Assembly (NCBI RefSeq): GCF_000424325.1
Contig: NZ_AUJR01000021.1
Coordinates: 22,992 to 86,991, forward strand
DNA: 64,000 nucleotides
Direction: 5' to 3'
From: [Clostridium] clostridioforme AGR2157
Lineage (GTDB): Bacteria > Bacillota > Clostridia > Lachnospirales > Lachnospiraceae
The first letter of the stretch is position 1; each line of letters opens with the position of its first letter. This document shows, one piece after another, positions 37,284 through 46,804 of this stretch. A model generated the notes under the pieces. That model made no database searches and had not been told where the DNA came from. It worked only from the letters and a program-made list of their open reading frames with translations. The translations under genes and the position numbers were made by a program.

Positions 37284-40200
37284 CTAATCCGCAATAATCA
37301 TCCGCTTCTTTCCTCCGCCGTTCATCAGGCTGTAGTATGCTGGAAGCATGAGCAGCGACAGGATGGTGGATGCGGCCAGGCCGCCGATATTAACAAGGGC
37401 AAGGCCCTGGGTGGTGGAACCGCTGTCGCCCAGAGCAAGGGCCATGGGCACCATGGACACAACCGTAGTCAGGGTGGTCATAAGAATAGGTCTCAGACGG
37501 GTAGCACCCGCTTCCACCAGGGCGGTATTTAAATCCATCTCCCTGCGGTACTGGTTCACCGTATCCACATAGAGAATACCGTTGTTAACAACCGTACCTA
37601 CCAGCATCAGGAATCCCAGAAGGGATGTCATACTGATGGCGCTGTCTGCCAGCCACAGAAGCCCGAAGGCGCCTATGAGGCAGAACGGGATGGTGGTCAT
37701 TACCATGATTGAGAACTTAGGCGACTCAAACTGGGCCGCCATGACCACGAATACCAGGAAGATAGCCAGGGCAATGGCCTGGAACAGCGCCGTGAACTCT
37801 TCTGCCATGGATTCATCCGTCTGGTTCTGGGCAATGGTCACATTGGCGTTATCTCTTACAGCCGGCTGCACCACCTCGCTTAAAAGCCGGGTCTTTGTGT
37901 TCTTATCTGATTGTTCGGTATAGATACCGCTGATGGTGGCGCGGTACTGCTTATCCTGCCTGGTGATGGATGCAGGGCTGTCTGCAAAGTGAATGTCAGC
38001 CACATCCGTCAGGGCAACGGAACTGCCCTTAGGCGTCTGGAGGGTGATTGTCTCAATCTGGTCCAGGGTCTTATAGCGCTCCTTAGGATACTCTACCTTT
38101 ACATCAATATCATTTCCGTCAATATTCAGGGAGGTGGGTGTGGTGCCGCTGAGCATGTTATTCAGGGTACTGCCAATCTGGGCAGGCGTCAGTCCTGCCG
38201 CCCTGGCCTTAATGGGATTCACCGTAACCTTCACTACAGAGGCCGCATTTTCCAGGGATGAGTGGACCTTGGTCAGCTCCGGACGTTTGCTTAAGTTTTC
38301 CGCCACATGGTCGCTGACCGCCTTCAGGTCATCGTAATTCGTACTCTGAAGGTCTACTGAGTATTCATCATCCGATCCCATCATAGAACTTACCTGTGAG
38401 TAGGCTTCCACCGTTATATTGGTATCTGAGATTCCGCCCAACTGCTGTTTCCAGAGACGGACCACCTGGTCTGTCTCCATTTTTCTGTCCTTCTTAAGGT
38501 AGACAGTAATGCTGGGGTCAGAGCTCATGCTCAGTCCCGAACTGCCTGCCAGTGTAATGTAGGATTCCACATCTTCCTGCTGGGAGATAATATCCTCTAT
38601 CTGTTTCATGACACGGTCTACCTTGTCAATCTTCATACCCGGCTTTACTTCCGCGGTAATGGATATCTGGCCCTGGTCATCCTCAGCCATCATCTCCACC
38701 CGCAGGAACTTGGCAATGAAGAACGAGAACAGGAGGAGCGCCACGGAGGCCAGCATGACAAGCCCTCTCTTGTTCAGAAGCTTTGTCATGATTCCCCGGT
38801 AGGCTTCCTGCATCTTCTCAACAGGTCTGGACAGGGGAGCTGCCTTTCTCTCCACCGGTTTATAAATCATGTAGCACAGTGGCACCACTGTAATAGCTGA
38901 TATGAGAGATGCCGTCATACAGAATACGATGGTAAAGCCCAGGGGCCGGAACATCTGGCCCGTCATGCCGCCCAGCATGGCCAGCGGCAGGAACACCACG
39001 CAGGTGGTCAGCGTGGAACCGATAACTGACTGGTATACCACGCCGGTACCGTTTAGGGCTGCCTTGGAAAATTCCAGGAAACCGGTATCATCCGTGGCCC
39101 TGAAACAGCTCTCCAGCACAACGGTGGAGTTATCCACCATCATACCGACGCCCAGCACCAGGGCGCTCAGGGTTATGACGTTCAGGCTGAAGCCCATGAG
39201 CTGCATCAGGATTAGGGACGACAGGATGGACACGGGAATGGAGCTTCCGACAATCATGGACGCCTTCAGGTCCCCGAAGAACAGCCATATGATGACCATG
39301 GAAATGATGATGGCCAGAATCATTGTCTCGATAACGGAGCTCAGGGACGACATGATGGAATCCTTGTCATCGTCTACTATGGTAATATGCAGGCTTGGGT
39401 CCTTGCTGGTAAGCTCACGCACCACCCGCTTCACATCTTTTGAAACATCCAGAGTGGCAGCGTCCTGCTGCTTGCTGACAGTCAATGCCACGATATCCTC
39501 CGGAAGTCCGTTCTCAGCCTTATAACGCGCGATGCTCTCCACATCGTCCGCGCCCATATATACCTTTGCCACATCCCTCAGATATACGGTTTGGTTGCCG
39601 GATACAGTCAGCGGAATATCATTGAGACTGTCCATGGTCTCAAAGGGCTGCTCGGTTGACACAGACAGCTTCTGGTCGCCCACCTCCGTATCGCCTGCCG
39701 GATAAGTGATATCCGATCCCGCAATATCGCTGGCAATGGAACTCATGGATACGCCGTACTGTTTCAGCTTCTCCGGCATCAGCTCCACCTTGATGTATTT
39801 CTGGAGACCGCCGGTGATGGAAACCTCGGCTGCCGTTGACAGCTTCTCAAATTCAGGTACAACCTCATTATTCACATAGTTGTAAAGGTCGTCGTCCTCC
39901 CCATGGCTGACTGCCATGATTACATTTGGCTTCAGGCTGGTATTCAGCTCCAGCATGATGGGGTCATCCGCATCCTCCGGAAGCTCTGCCTTAGCCAGGT
40001 CCATCTGCTTCTTCAGGTCATCATATGCATCGTTCATGTCAGTGCCATACTTGTATTTCAGCGTAACGATGGACATGTTCTCCTTTGACTGGGAGGATAT
40101 GGTATCCAGACCGCTCAGGGTACTGGCCCTGTCCTCAATTGGTTTGGTGACCAGCTCGCTGACATCGTCAGGGCTGGCGCCGGAGTAAACGGTCATTACA

Positions 40201-40337
40201 ATCATCATGGACATGTTCATGTCCGGCATCAGCTCCAGCGGTGATTTCATCACTGAGGACAAGCCGAACACAACCAGACACAGGATTGCGAGAACCGTAC
40301 TGACCGGCCTTTTTAAGACAAGTTTTGTTAAGCCCAT
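37284..40337 (-). CDS. RND-family efflux pump permease (AcrB/SwrC type)
   Basis: The 1017-residue inner-membrane transporter has the classic duplicated RND architecture: TM1 at residues ~10-30, a large extracytoplasmic loop, TM2-7, a second loop and TM8-12. The TM4 motif is VLGVGMMVDNSTVVLES, so the usual double Asp is Asp-Asn. A single acidic residue here is common in Gram-positive homologues. With the adaptor encoded just upstream it should export hydrophobic compounds, lipids or surfactant-like molecules using the proton or sodium gradient. No outer-membrane channel is expected or seen in this Gram-positive context. Confidence 0.93.
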   Translation of the reverse strand: MGLTKLVLKRPVSTVLAILCLVVFGLSSVMKSPLELMPDMNMSMMIVMTVYSGASPDDVSELVTKPIEDRASTLSGLDTISSQSKENMSIVTLKYKYGTDMNDAYDDLKKQMDLAKAELPEDADDPIMLELNTSLKPNVIMAVSHGEDDDLYNYVNNEVVPEFEKLSTAAEVSITGGLQKYIKVELMPEKLKQYGVSMSSIASDIAGSDITYPAGDTEVGDQKLSVSTEQPFETMDSLNDIPLTVSGNQTVYLRDVAKVYMGADDVESIARYKAENGLPEDIVALTVSKQQDAATLDVSKDVKRVVRELTSKDPSLHITIVDDDKDSIMSSLSSVIETMILAIIISMVIIWLFFGDLKASMIVGSSIPVSILSSLILMQLMGFSLNVITLSALVLGVGMMVDNSTVVLESCFRATDDTGFLEFSKAALNGTGVVYQSVIGSTLTTCVVFLPLAMLGGMTGQMFRPLGFTIVFCMTASLISAITVVPLCYMIYKPVERKAAPLSRPVEKMQEAYRGIMTKLLNKRGLVMLASVALLLFSFFIAKFLRVEMMAEDDQGQISITAEVKPGMKIDKVDRVMKQIEDIISQQEDVESYITLAGSSGLSMSSDPSITVYLKKDRKMETDQVVRLWKQQLGGISDTNITVEAYSQVSSMMGSDDEYSVDLQSTNYDDLKAVSDHVAENLSKRPELTKVHSSLENAASVVKVTVNPIKARAAGLTPAQIGSTLNNMLSGTTPTSLNIDGNDIDVKVEYPKERYKTLDQIETITLQTPKGSSVALTDVADIHFADSPASITRQDKQYRATISGIYTEQSDKNTKTRLLSEVVQPAVRDNANVTIAQNQTDESMAEEFTALFQAIALAIFLVFVVMAAQFESPKFSIMVMTTIPFCLIGAFGLLWLADSAISMTSLLGFLMLVGTVVNNGILYVDTVNQYRREMDLNTALVEAGATRLRPILMTTLTTVVSMVPMALALGDSGSTTQGLALVNIGGLAASTILSLLMLPAYYSLMNGGGKKRMIIAD

Positions 40338-40351
40338 TTTCCTGCCTCCTT

Positions 40352-41530
40352 CTACTGTGCCTGACTCTGGTCTGCGGCCGGACTTTCAGCTTTGTCTGTC
40401 TGATTGGTTTCCTCGATGACCTGCATCTTTTTCTGTGCATCGGCTTCCGTTCCATTCACCTCTACGGTTGCCGGCACCTCGGTCTCCAGTGTCACCTTGG
40501 TTCCCTCCTTTAATTCGGAGGTCCAGGTGGTGAGGATCTGGTCATCCAGGGTAATTCCTGAAAGCACCGCGATATTCTCACTGTCATAGATGCCCACTTC
40601 CACCGGTACCTCGTGAATGATGCCGTTGTCATATGTGTATACATAGGCATCGCCTGATTTATAATATACACAGTTATTTGGAATCAGCATGGCATTCCTG
40701 GCAGATGCGGAAGGTACCCGCAGCTCCACACTGGTTCCGGCCGCCATGGTCTCATTGTCATCCACAGATGCCTTTATCTTGAACAGGCCAACGGATGCCT
40801 CAGCCATGTTGCTGACTTCAATAACATTGCCGCCGTATTCTGTTCCTTCCTTGATGACCGTAATGGGGTCCCCTGCGTTCAGGTGGTTCTTTACCTTCTC
40901 AGTCACATAGAAAGTCACATTATTGCCGCTGTCACCTGCGATGACGCAGAGCTGGTTGGAGTTTCCAACCGTATCATGAACCTCCACGTTGAGCTGCTCC
41001 ACCCGTCCGCTTATGGGGGATGTTACATGGCTGAATTCCATCTGGTTTTCATATGCAATCTTGGCAGACTCATACTGAAGCCTCTTAGCCTCAGCATCAG
41101 TCTGATATCCCTCAAACTCTTTATCAGATACAAAGCCTGACGCATGGAGCGGGGCCATACGGGACAGGGTAGACTGTGCGTCATCCCACGCCACCTTTGC
41201 CGCGTCCATGGAGTTTTTGGATGTGTCCACCTGCTTTGTATCAATCTCCAACAGCACCTGTCCGGCCGCAACCACATCCCCGGCCTTCACGTTGACAGCT
41301 GTCACGTCGCCTCCTGCCTTGGGATATATGTATACAATATCGGCCGGCTCAATGGTGCCTACCAGGTCTGTTGTCAGCAATATGTCGCCTATCTGCGGCG
41401 TTTGTACCGTTACCACCGGCTCCGGGGTGGGGACAACAGGCTCTTCCTTCTTGAAAACTCTGGCAATCACAATGACTGCTATAATTACAATCACGATTCC
41501 CCAGATAATGCGCGTCCTTGCCTTTTTCAT
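40352..41530 (-). CDS. RND efflux periplasmic-adaptor-type subunit (MFP)
   Basis: The 392-residue protein has an N-terminal membrane anchor (IIWGIVIVIIAVIVIARVF, residues ~9-27) and a split lipoyl domain (PKAGGDVTAVNVKAGDVVAAGQVLLEID and SPISGRVEQLNVEVHDTVG). A short helical hairpin and beta-barrel segments lie between and after these. The Pro/Glu/Gln-rich C-terminus is low complexity. It is the membrane-fusion partner of the pump gene 14 bp downstream and belongs to the HlyD/AcrA-like adaptors of Gram-positive bacteria. Two inverted repeats upstream suggest local regulation. Confidence 0.92.
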   Translation of the reverse strand: MKKARTRIIWGIVIVIIAVIVIARVFKKEEPVVPTPEPVVTVQTPQIGDILLTTDLVGTIEPADIVYIYPKAGGDVTAVNVKAGDVVAAGQVLLEIDTKQVDTSKNSMDAAKVAWDDAQSTLSRMAPLHASGFVSDKEFEGYQTDAEAKRLQYESAKIAYENQMEFSHVTSPISGRVEQLNVEVHDTVGNSNQLCVIAGDSGNNVTFYVTEKVKNHLNAGDPITVIKEGTEYGGNVIEVSNMAEASVGLFKIKASVDDNETMAAGTSVELRVPSASARNAMLIPNNCVYYKSGDAYVYTYDNGIIHEVPVEVGIYDSENIAVLSGITLDDQILTTWTSELKEGTKVTLETEVPATVEVNGTEADAQKKMQVIEETNQTDKAESPAADQSQAQ

Positions 41531-41604
41531 CTTCTCCTCTTTCCTTTCATGTACTTTTTAGTATGAGAATCTGTCATTGCGCCGGCGCTGTCCTGTGAGG
41601 GAAT

Positions 41605-41765
41605 ACAGCGCCAGAAAAAAACAAGGGAAATAAGCTGCTTTGGTCCACAGCCCTTCCCCAAATTACGGCTTCCTTCTTTTTTACCAACCATCTTGTATTT
41701 TAGACAGTTGCCCCCCTTTTTGTCTAACACCAAAATGCGGATATTTAACAACATATTGTTGTTAA
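41605..41765. promoter_or_regulatory. Control region of the efflux operon with inverted repeats
   Basis: Three palindromic elements precede the adaptor gene. A perfect 9-bp repeat TTAACAACA-TAT-TGTTGTTAA lies at 41745-41765, overlapping the LysR stop. TTAGACA/TGTCTAA, arms 14 bp apart, lies at 41700-41727. A stem GGCGCTGT/ACAGCGCC lies at 41584-41612 in the presumed leader. The first two look like operators. No regulator gene specific to the pump is adjacent except the LysR gene upstream. Confidence 0.45.
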
Positions 41766-42655
41766 TTATAATTATTTTTCAAAAATTTTATAAAACTTTC
41801 AAGTCTTTTCTCATTTTCTTTACGCCATACAATGATTACACTGGCATGGGCCTGGTTCTTGGAGTTGGGCATGGGATACATGACCAGCCGTTCTCCGTAA
41901 TTATGGTAGAATTCTTTAAAGCCAATATGAATCCCTTCGTCGGCAATAATTGCCAGCTCCAGGCTGTTGACATTTTCATAATACCGGGCCTTCTGAAGGA
42001 TGTGTTCCTGGCTGGAGATAAGTTCAAACAGCCGCAGCTCGGCGCCTGCAAAAAAATTCTTGAAGAGACACAGCATGGTCTCTCCCTTAAAATCCTCCAT
42101 GACCACCTCTTCCTTCTGGGCCAGGGGATTTTTCTTGGACATGACATAGTATAAGGGCAGTTTTTTTATAACCATCAGGCCGCACTTCTCTTTCAGCTGC
42201 TCGTAGGAGGGAGTAAAGCTTACAGTCATCATCAAATCCGGATTTCCGTTGGTTATATCCTTTATATTGGTGAATTCATTGATTTCAAATTCCACTTCCG
42301 GGTCAAGGGCCATATAATCAGCCAGTATGTTGCCCGCCATCTCTATGATACCGCTTATGCCCACCACGGACAGATTAATCCTGCGTTTGGCTCTCTCCCC
42401 CTCCTCCCTGGCCATATCCACGGAGTCATATATTTCCTTGGGGATATCCTTCCAGCGCCATAGAAGAAGCTCACCGCTGCGGGTCAGCTTCACATCCCTG
42501 GTGGTCCTGTCAAAAAGGCGCAGCTCCAGTTCCTTTTCCAGAGATGCTATCTGGCGGCTCAGCCCCTGCTGTGATATATACAGATGGTTGGCTGCCTCCG
42601 TAAAATTAAGAGTCCTGGCTGCTTCCAGGAAACATTCTATCTGATGGATAGTCAT
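41762..42655 (-). CDS. LysR-family transcriptional regulator next to the peptide ABC importer
   Basis: The 297-residue protein has an N-terminal HTH (MTIHQIECFLEAARTLNFTEAANHLYISQQGLSRQIASLEKEL, residues 1-45). A type 2 periplasmic-binding-like effector domain spans about residues 90-295. It is the last gene after the dppC-like permease (60-bp gap) on the same strand, so it probably regulates the ABC importer. It could also affect the efflux genes downstream, whose control region overlaps its stop codon. The C-terminus KNNYN is normal for the family. Confidence 0.88.
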   Translation of the reverse strand: MTIHQIECFLEAARTLNFTEAANHLYISQQGLSRQIASLEKELELRLFDRTTRDVKLTRSGELLLWRWKDIPKEIYDSVDMAREEGERAKRRINLSVVGISGIIEMAGNILADYMALDPEVEFEINEFTNIKDITNGNPDLMMTVSFTPSYEQLKEKCGLMVIKKLPLYYVMSKKNPLAQKEEVVMEDFKGETMLCLFKNFFAGAELRLFELISSQEHILQKARYYENVNSLELAIIADEGIHIGFKEFYHNYGERLVMYPMPNSKNQAHASVIIVWRKENEKRLESFIKFLKNNYN

Positions 42656-42715
42656 GAATATACTCCTATTGTGTGCTTTCCGGCATTGTTATATGCTGTC
42701 CTGCGTATACCGGCT

Positions 42716-43672
42716 TCATGCATCCCGGCCATGCGCATCCTGCTGTCCTGCATCCTGTTCCGCCGCGTCCTGCTCCGCTCCGCCCAGATTCAGAACCGCC
42801 GACGGGTCCAGGGCGTCCCTCAGGGCATCGCCCACAAAATTGATGGCAACTACCAGGACCACAATCAGGAGTCCGGGCGGAATCCAGAGCCATGGCTGCT
42901 TTGTCAGCACGGTCAGGGACTGGGCGCTGTTCAGCATATTGCCCAGGCTGGCTGTGGGCGGCTGCACTCCCATGCCCAGAAAGCTTAAGGAAGCCTCATC
43001 CAGCATGGACAGGGCCATGACCGAGGTGGCGTACACCAGAATCGGTGCAACGGTATTGGGAAGTATCTCTGAAAACAGGATATGTCTGGCAGGCATCCCC
43101 GCCACAATGCTGCTCTTAACAAAATTAGTCTCCCGCAGGCTCAGCACATTGCCCCTGACCAGGCGGGCGATGCCGGGCCAGTCCACAAATCCGAGAATCA
43201 GTATGATGCTCCAGAGCCCCGGTTCAAAGATGGCTGCCGCCACGAGAACCAGCAATATATATGGAAAGGACATGACCATGTCTGTAAAACGCATGATGGC
43301 TATGTCCAGCCAGCCTCCAAAGTATCCCCCCAGCAGTCCCAGGCTGACTCCTATGGCCGTGGATATGGCCGTAGCCAGCACGCCCACCAGCAGAGATATA
43401 CGCGTTGCATATAAAAGGCGGGAGAACATATCCCGTCCAATCTGGTCCGTTCCCAGCAGGAACCCGGGGCTTGGCGGGGCGCCAAAGGACCCTGCGATGG
43501 CATCCGGGTCATAGGGCGCTATGACAGGCGCCAGGATGGCCGCTGTGCAGATGACTGCCAGCACCACCAGACTGATACAGGCCAGGCGGTGGTGGAGAAA
43601 CCGCCGCCTTACGGTCTGCCAGTAATTTTCTCTTCCGATGTCCCCATAAGGGTTCTTTCTGTTCATTTTCAT
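42716..43672 (-). CDS. Oligopeptide-type ABC transporter permease (DppC/OppC)
   Basis: This inner-membrane permease of about 318 residues has an N-terminal cytoplasmic segment, six helices and the family EAA-like block LVRGNVLSLRETNFVKSSIVAGMPARHILFSEILPNTVAPILVY. The OppC_N type start (YWQTVRRRFLHHRLA) is clear. The C-terminal tail (LGGAEQDAAEQDAGQQDAHG) is an unusual Asp/Gln/Ala repeat. I place the start at the ATG at 43672; a TTG eight codons upstream is possible, and neither has an ideal ribosome-binding site. It pairs with the DppB-like permease. Confidence 0.88.
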   Translation of the reverse strand: MKMNRKNPYGDIGRENYWQTVRRRFLHHRLACISLVVLAVICTAAILAPVIAPYDPDAIAGSFGAPPSPGFLLGTDQIGRDMFSRLLYATRISLLVGVLATAISTAIGVSLGLLGGYFGGWLDIAIMRFTDMVMSFPYILLVLVAAAIFEPGLWSIILILGFVDWPGIARLVRGNVLSLRETNFVKSSIVAGMPARHILFSEILPNTVAPILVYATSVMALSMLDEASLSFLGMGVQPPTASLGNMLNSAQSLTVLTKQPWLWIPPGLLIVVLVVAINFVGDALRDALDPSAVLNLGGAEQDAAEQDAGQQDAHGRDA

Positions 43673-43713
43673 TCTAACTATACTTACTCCTGTCAAGTAC
43701 TTGCGCCGGTCTG

Positions 43714-44661
43714 TCAGTCATACTGAATAGCCGGGTTTACGATGGCGTACAGAATATCCGTCACCAGGTTGGCTGCCAGCACCACCACGGCGGAAAGCAG
43801 GCAGACGCCCATGATAACCGGATAATCCCGGTTCAGGATGGCGCTCATGGTCATAAGTCCCAGTCCGGGCCAGGAAAACAGCTGCTCCACAATGACCGCG
43901 CCGCCAAACAGCACCGGAATCTGCATGCCGATGACTGTCACAATGGGCACCAGGGCATTGCGCAGGGCGTGCTTATATATGACCCTCCTTCGCCCGATTC
44001 CCTTGGCCTTGGCTGTGCGCAGATAGTCCTGCTGGAGGATTTCCAGCATGGCGCTGCGGATATAGCGGATATTGGTCCCTGCCATGGAGACAGACAGCAC
44101 CAGCACGGGCATTACCATATGGGCCGCCACATCCGCCGCGCCGCCCCCAGTGCCCAGGGTGGTCATCCCTCCGGAGGGCAGGAGACCCAGGTTCACAGTA
44201 AACAGGTACACTAACAGCAGGGACAGGAAAAATCCCGGTATGCTGCTTCCGAAAAAGGAGGCTGTCACCACGGCGTAATCCCCTTTGGAATACTGGTGGA
44301 TGGCGCTGTAGATTCCGGCAGGCACCGACATGATAAGACTTACAATCAGCGACACCCCCATCAGAAGAAGGGTGGGTCCCAGATGGCTTCCAATCATGGC
44401 GCTGACCGCCTCGTAGGATTTCACGGAATACCCCATGTTTCCGGAAAGAAGCTGTCCCAGCCAGATAAAGTACTGTATATAGAAAGGTTTGTCCAGTCCC
44501 ATGGCTGCCTCCTTGGCAGCGATGGCTTCCTGGGAAATACGGGCTCCCTGAAGCATTTCCAGGGGGCTGCCCGCAAAACACATGATGGCATAGTCAATAA
44601 TGGTGATGCCAAGCAGGGTGGGAATGGCAATCAGAATACGCTTCAGTATATATTTGGTCAT
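43714..44661 (-). CDS. Oligopeptide-type ABC transporter permease (DppB/OppB)
   Basis: The 315-residue permease begins TKYILKRILIAIPTLLGITIIDY, the standard DppB/OppB start. It has six helices and the EAA loop DYLRTAKAKGIGRRRVIYKHALRNALVPIVTVIG (about residues 205-240). It overlaps the upstream ATPase gene by 4 bp. Together with DppC-, DppD- and DppF-like subunits and the lipoprotein it forms a complete peptide, nickel or glycan-type importer. Confidence 0.92.
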   Translation of the reverse strand: MTKYILKRILIAIPTLLGITIIDYAIMCFAGSPLEMLQGARISQEAIAAKEAAMGLDKPFYIQYFIWLGQLLSGNMGYSVKSYEAVSAMIGSHLGPTLLLMGVSLIVSLIMSVPAGIYSAIHQYSKGDYAVVTASFFGSSIPGFFLSLLLVYLFTVNLGLLPSGGMTTLGTGGGAADVAAHMVMPVLVLSVSMAGTNIRYIRSAMLEILQQDYLRTAKAKGIGRRRVIYKHALRNALVPIVTVIGMQIPVLFGGAVIVEQLFSWPGLGLMTMSAILNRDYPVIMGVCLLSAVVVLAANLVTDILYAIVNPAIQYD

Positions 44662-45677
44662 GCCTGCTCACCCTCCTTCTCTAATTCCTTATACCGGATA
44701 CAGGCTGTCAGGTGGCTGCTTGCCGGAGCTGCCGGCTTCAGCTCCATTTCTCCGCTCATGCACTCTTCCTTACAGTGAGGGCATCTGGGGTGGAAGGGAC
44801 ATCCTGAGGGCGTATTCACATTTGACGCAGTCTCCCCGCCGGCAATTCCCTCCGACCGCCTCCTGCGTTTTCTCGGGTCGGCTATGGGCACCGCCTCGAA
44901 CAGGGCCCTGGAATAAGGATGAAGGGGGTGGTCAAACAGCTCCTTCCGGCCGGCAATCTCTACAATCTTCCCCAGGTACATGACGGCAATCCGGTCGCTG
45001 ACATAGTTCACAGCTCCCAGGCCGTGGCCGATAAAGATACAGGTAAGTCCCAGCTCCTTCTGCAAATCCCTGAGCAGGTTCAGTATCTGGGCCTGGATGG
45101 ACACGTCCAGAGCGCTGACCGGTTCGTCGCATACCAACAGCCTGGGATTTAGGGAAAGGGCCCTGGCAATGCCTATGCGCTGCCTCTGTCCGCCGGAGAA
45201 TTCATGGGGATATCTTCCCAGACAGTTCTTCGGAAGCCCTACCATATCCAACAGCTTTTCCACATGGGAGTATACGTCCCCGCGTTTGGCCAGCCCATGA
45301 TACAGCATGGGCTCCGACAGTATCTCAAACACATGCTTCCTGGGGTTCAGGGATGAATAGGAATCCTGGAATATCATCTGCAGCTGGGTGCGGAAGGGCT
45401 TCATCTGGGCCTGGCTCATATTGCCCAGGTCATTACCGTCGTAGACAACCCGTCCTCCCGTGGGATGCTCCAGCCCTACCAGCTGGCGTCCCAACGTGGA
45501 TTTGCCGCAGCCGGATTCTCCCACCAGCCCCAGGGTCTCCCTCTCAAACAGCTGAAAGGATACTCCGTCCACAGCCCGCACCACACCGGCGTTGCGGGAG
45601 AACATACCTGATTTAGCCATATAATACTTTTTCAGTCTCTCCACAGAAAGCAGTGGGACCTGGGATTTATCATCCAT
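44658..45677 (-). CDS. Oligopeptide-type ABC transporter ATPase (DppF/OppF)
   Basis: The 339-residue ATPase has Walker A GESGCGKST (about residues 54-62), the signature SGGQRQRIGIARAL and Walker B LLVCDEPVSALD. The C-terminal oligopeptide-transporter region contains the cysteine cluster CPFHPRCPHCKEEC, a 4Fe-4S binding motif seen in Dpp/Opp ATPases. Its gene overlaps both neighbours by 4-8 bp, so the operon is tightly coupled. Confidence 0.94.
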   Translation of the reverse strand: MDDKSQVPLLSVERLKKYYMAKSGMFSRNAGVVRAVDGVSFQLFERETLGLVGESGCGKSTLGRQLVGLEHPTGGRVVYDGNDLGNMSQAQMKPFRTQLQMIFQDSYSSLNPRKHVFEILSEPMLYHGLAKRGDVYSHVEKLLDMVGLPKNCLGRYPHEFSGGQRQRIGIARALSLNPRLLVCDEPVSALDVSIQAQILNLLRDLQKELGLTCIFIGHGLGAVNYVSDRIAVMYLGKIVEIAGRKELFDHPLHPYSRALFEAVPIADPRKRRRRSEGIAGGETASNVNTPSGCPFHPRCPHCKEECMSGEMELKPAAPASSHLTACIRYKELEKEGEQA

Positions 45678-46650
45678 CTGTCAGCACCTCCTTCGCCCTG
45701 CAGCACCGCACAATATGGGAATCCCCTACAGGCACCTCCTGCTGCGGCTTCATGCACATCGCTGTCCTGAAGGGGCATCTCCTTGCAAAACGGCACCCCC
45801 GAATCCTGTCGTAGTGTTCCGGCACAATTCCCTCTATGGACTCCAGCCTTCTGTCCTCCTCATCCCTGATACCGGGTACGGAACGCAGCAGGGCCCTGGT
45901 GTAGGGATGGGCCGGATGGTCAAACAGCTCCAGCACCCTGGCCTGCTCTATGAGCTGTCCCGCATACATTACCAGCACCCGGTCAGCCATCTGAGCCACC
46001 AATCCCATGTCATGGGTGATGAGCAGCACCGCCATGCCCATCTCCTGCTTAAGCTCCAGAATCAGGTCCATGATTTGGGCCTGAATCGTCACATCCAGAG
46101 CCGTGGTAGGCTCGTCGGCAATCAGAAGGGACGGATTGCAGGAAAGGGCCATTGCAATCATGACACGCTGGCGCATGCCTCCTGACAGCAGGTGCGGGTA
46201 TTTTTTCATCACAGAGAGGGTGTCCGGCAGCCCCACCTTCTTAAGGAGGGACAATGCCCTCTCCCGGGCCTCATCCTTTCCCAGCCCCATGTGGGCGCGG
46301 ATGCTCTCCGTCATCTGGCTCCCGATGGTAAATACAGGGTTAAGGGAGGTAAGAGGGTCCTGGAATATCATGGTCAGGCGGTCTCCCCTGACTCCGTCCA
46401 ACTCCCTCTCTGTCATGGAGAGCAAATCCCTTCCCTCGAACAGAACCTGGCCGTCAGTCACCTTCCCCCCTTTGCCTAAAAGCCCCATAACAGACAGGGC
46501 TGTGACGCTTTTGCCGCAGCCCGACTCCCCTACAATACAGACTATCTCCCCCGAATCCACATGGAATCCCACGTGGTCCACACTTATATTCTTCCCCCCG
46601 TCACCAGAAAATTCAACTTCCAGATTCGTGACTTCAAGGATATGTGACAT
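45670..46650 (-). CDS. Oligopeptide-type ABC transporter ATPase (DppD/OppD)
   Basis: The 326-residue ATPase has Walker A GESGCGKSV (about residues 40-48), signature LSGGMRQRVMIAMAL and Walker B LLIADEPTTALD. The C-terminal cysteine motif is CRFARRCPFRTAMC. It powers import together with the DppF-like subunit. The gene follows the binding-protein gene after a 154-bp gap and overlaps the next ATPase by 8 bp. Confidence 0.94.
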   Translation of the reverse strand: MSHILEVTNLEVEFSGDGGKNISVDHVGFHVDSGEIVCIVGESGCGKSVTALSVMGLLGKGGKVTDGQVLFEGRDLLSMTERELDGVRGDRLTMIFQDPLTSLNPVFTIGSQMTESIRAHMGLGKDEARERALSLLKKVGLPDTLSVMKKYPHLLSGGMRQRVMIAMALSCNPSLLIADEPTTALDVTIQAQIMDLILELKQEMGMAVLLITHDMGLVAQMADRVLVMYAGQLIEQARVLELFDHPAHPYTRALLRSVPGIRDEEDRRLESIEGIVPEHYDRIRGCRFARRCPFRTAMCMKPQQEVPVGDSHIVRCCRAKEVLTDG

Positions 46651-46804
46651 ACTGTTTCCTCATTTCTTGATATTAATGGCGGATTTCCCATGAATGAAGA
46701 TACCCAGAGAGCATATGCCCTCCGGGAATCCGTTCATTCTTTCCAATTATGGGGTTGTCCTGCCGGGATGCCTTCCAATGTGACACATTCTATCGGGATA
46801 TATT

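Noticed and set aside
41527..41754. 75-codon minus frame ahead of the efflux adaptor
   Set aside because: It lies in the control region with inverted repeats and has no ribosome-binding site or homology.
44267..45300. Several 60-200 codon frames antisense or out of frame within the Dpp-like operon
   Set aside because: All coincide with well-supported ABC transporter genes on the minus strand.
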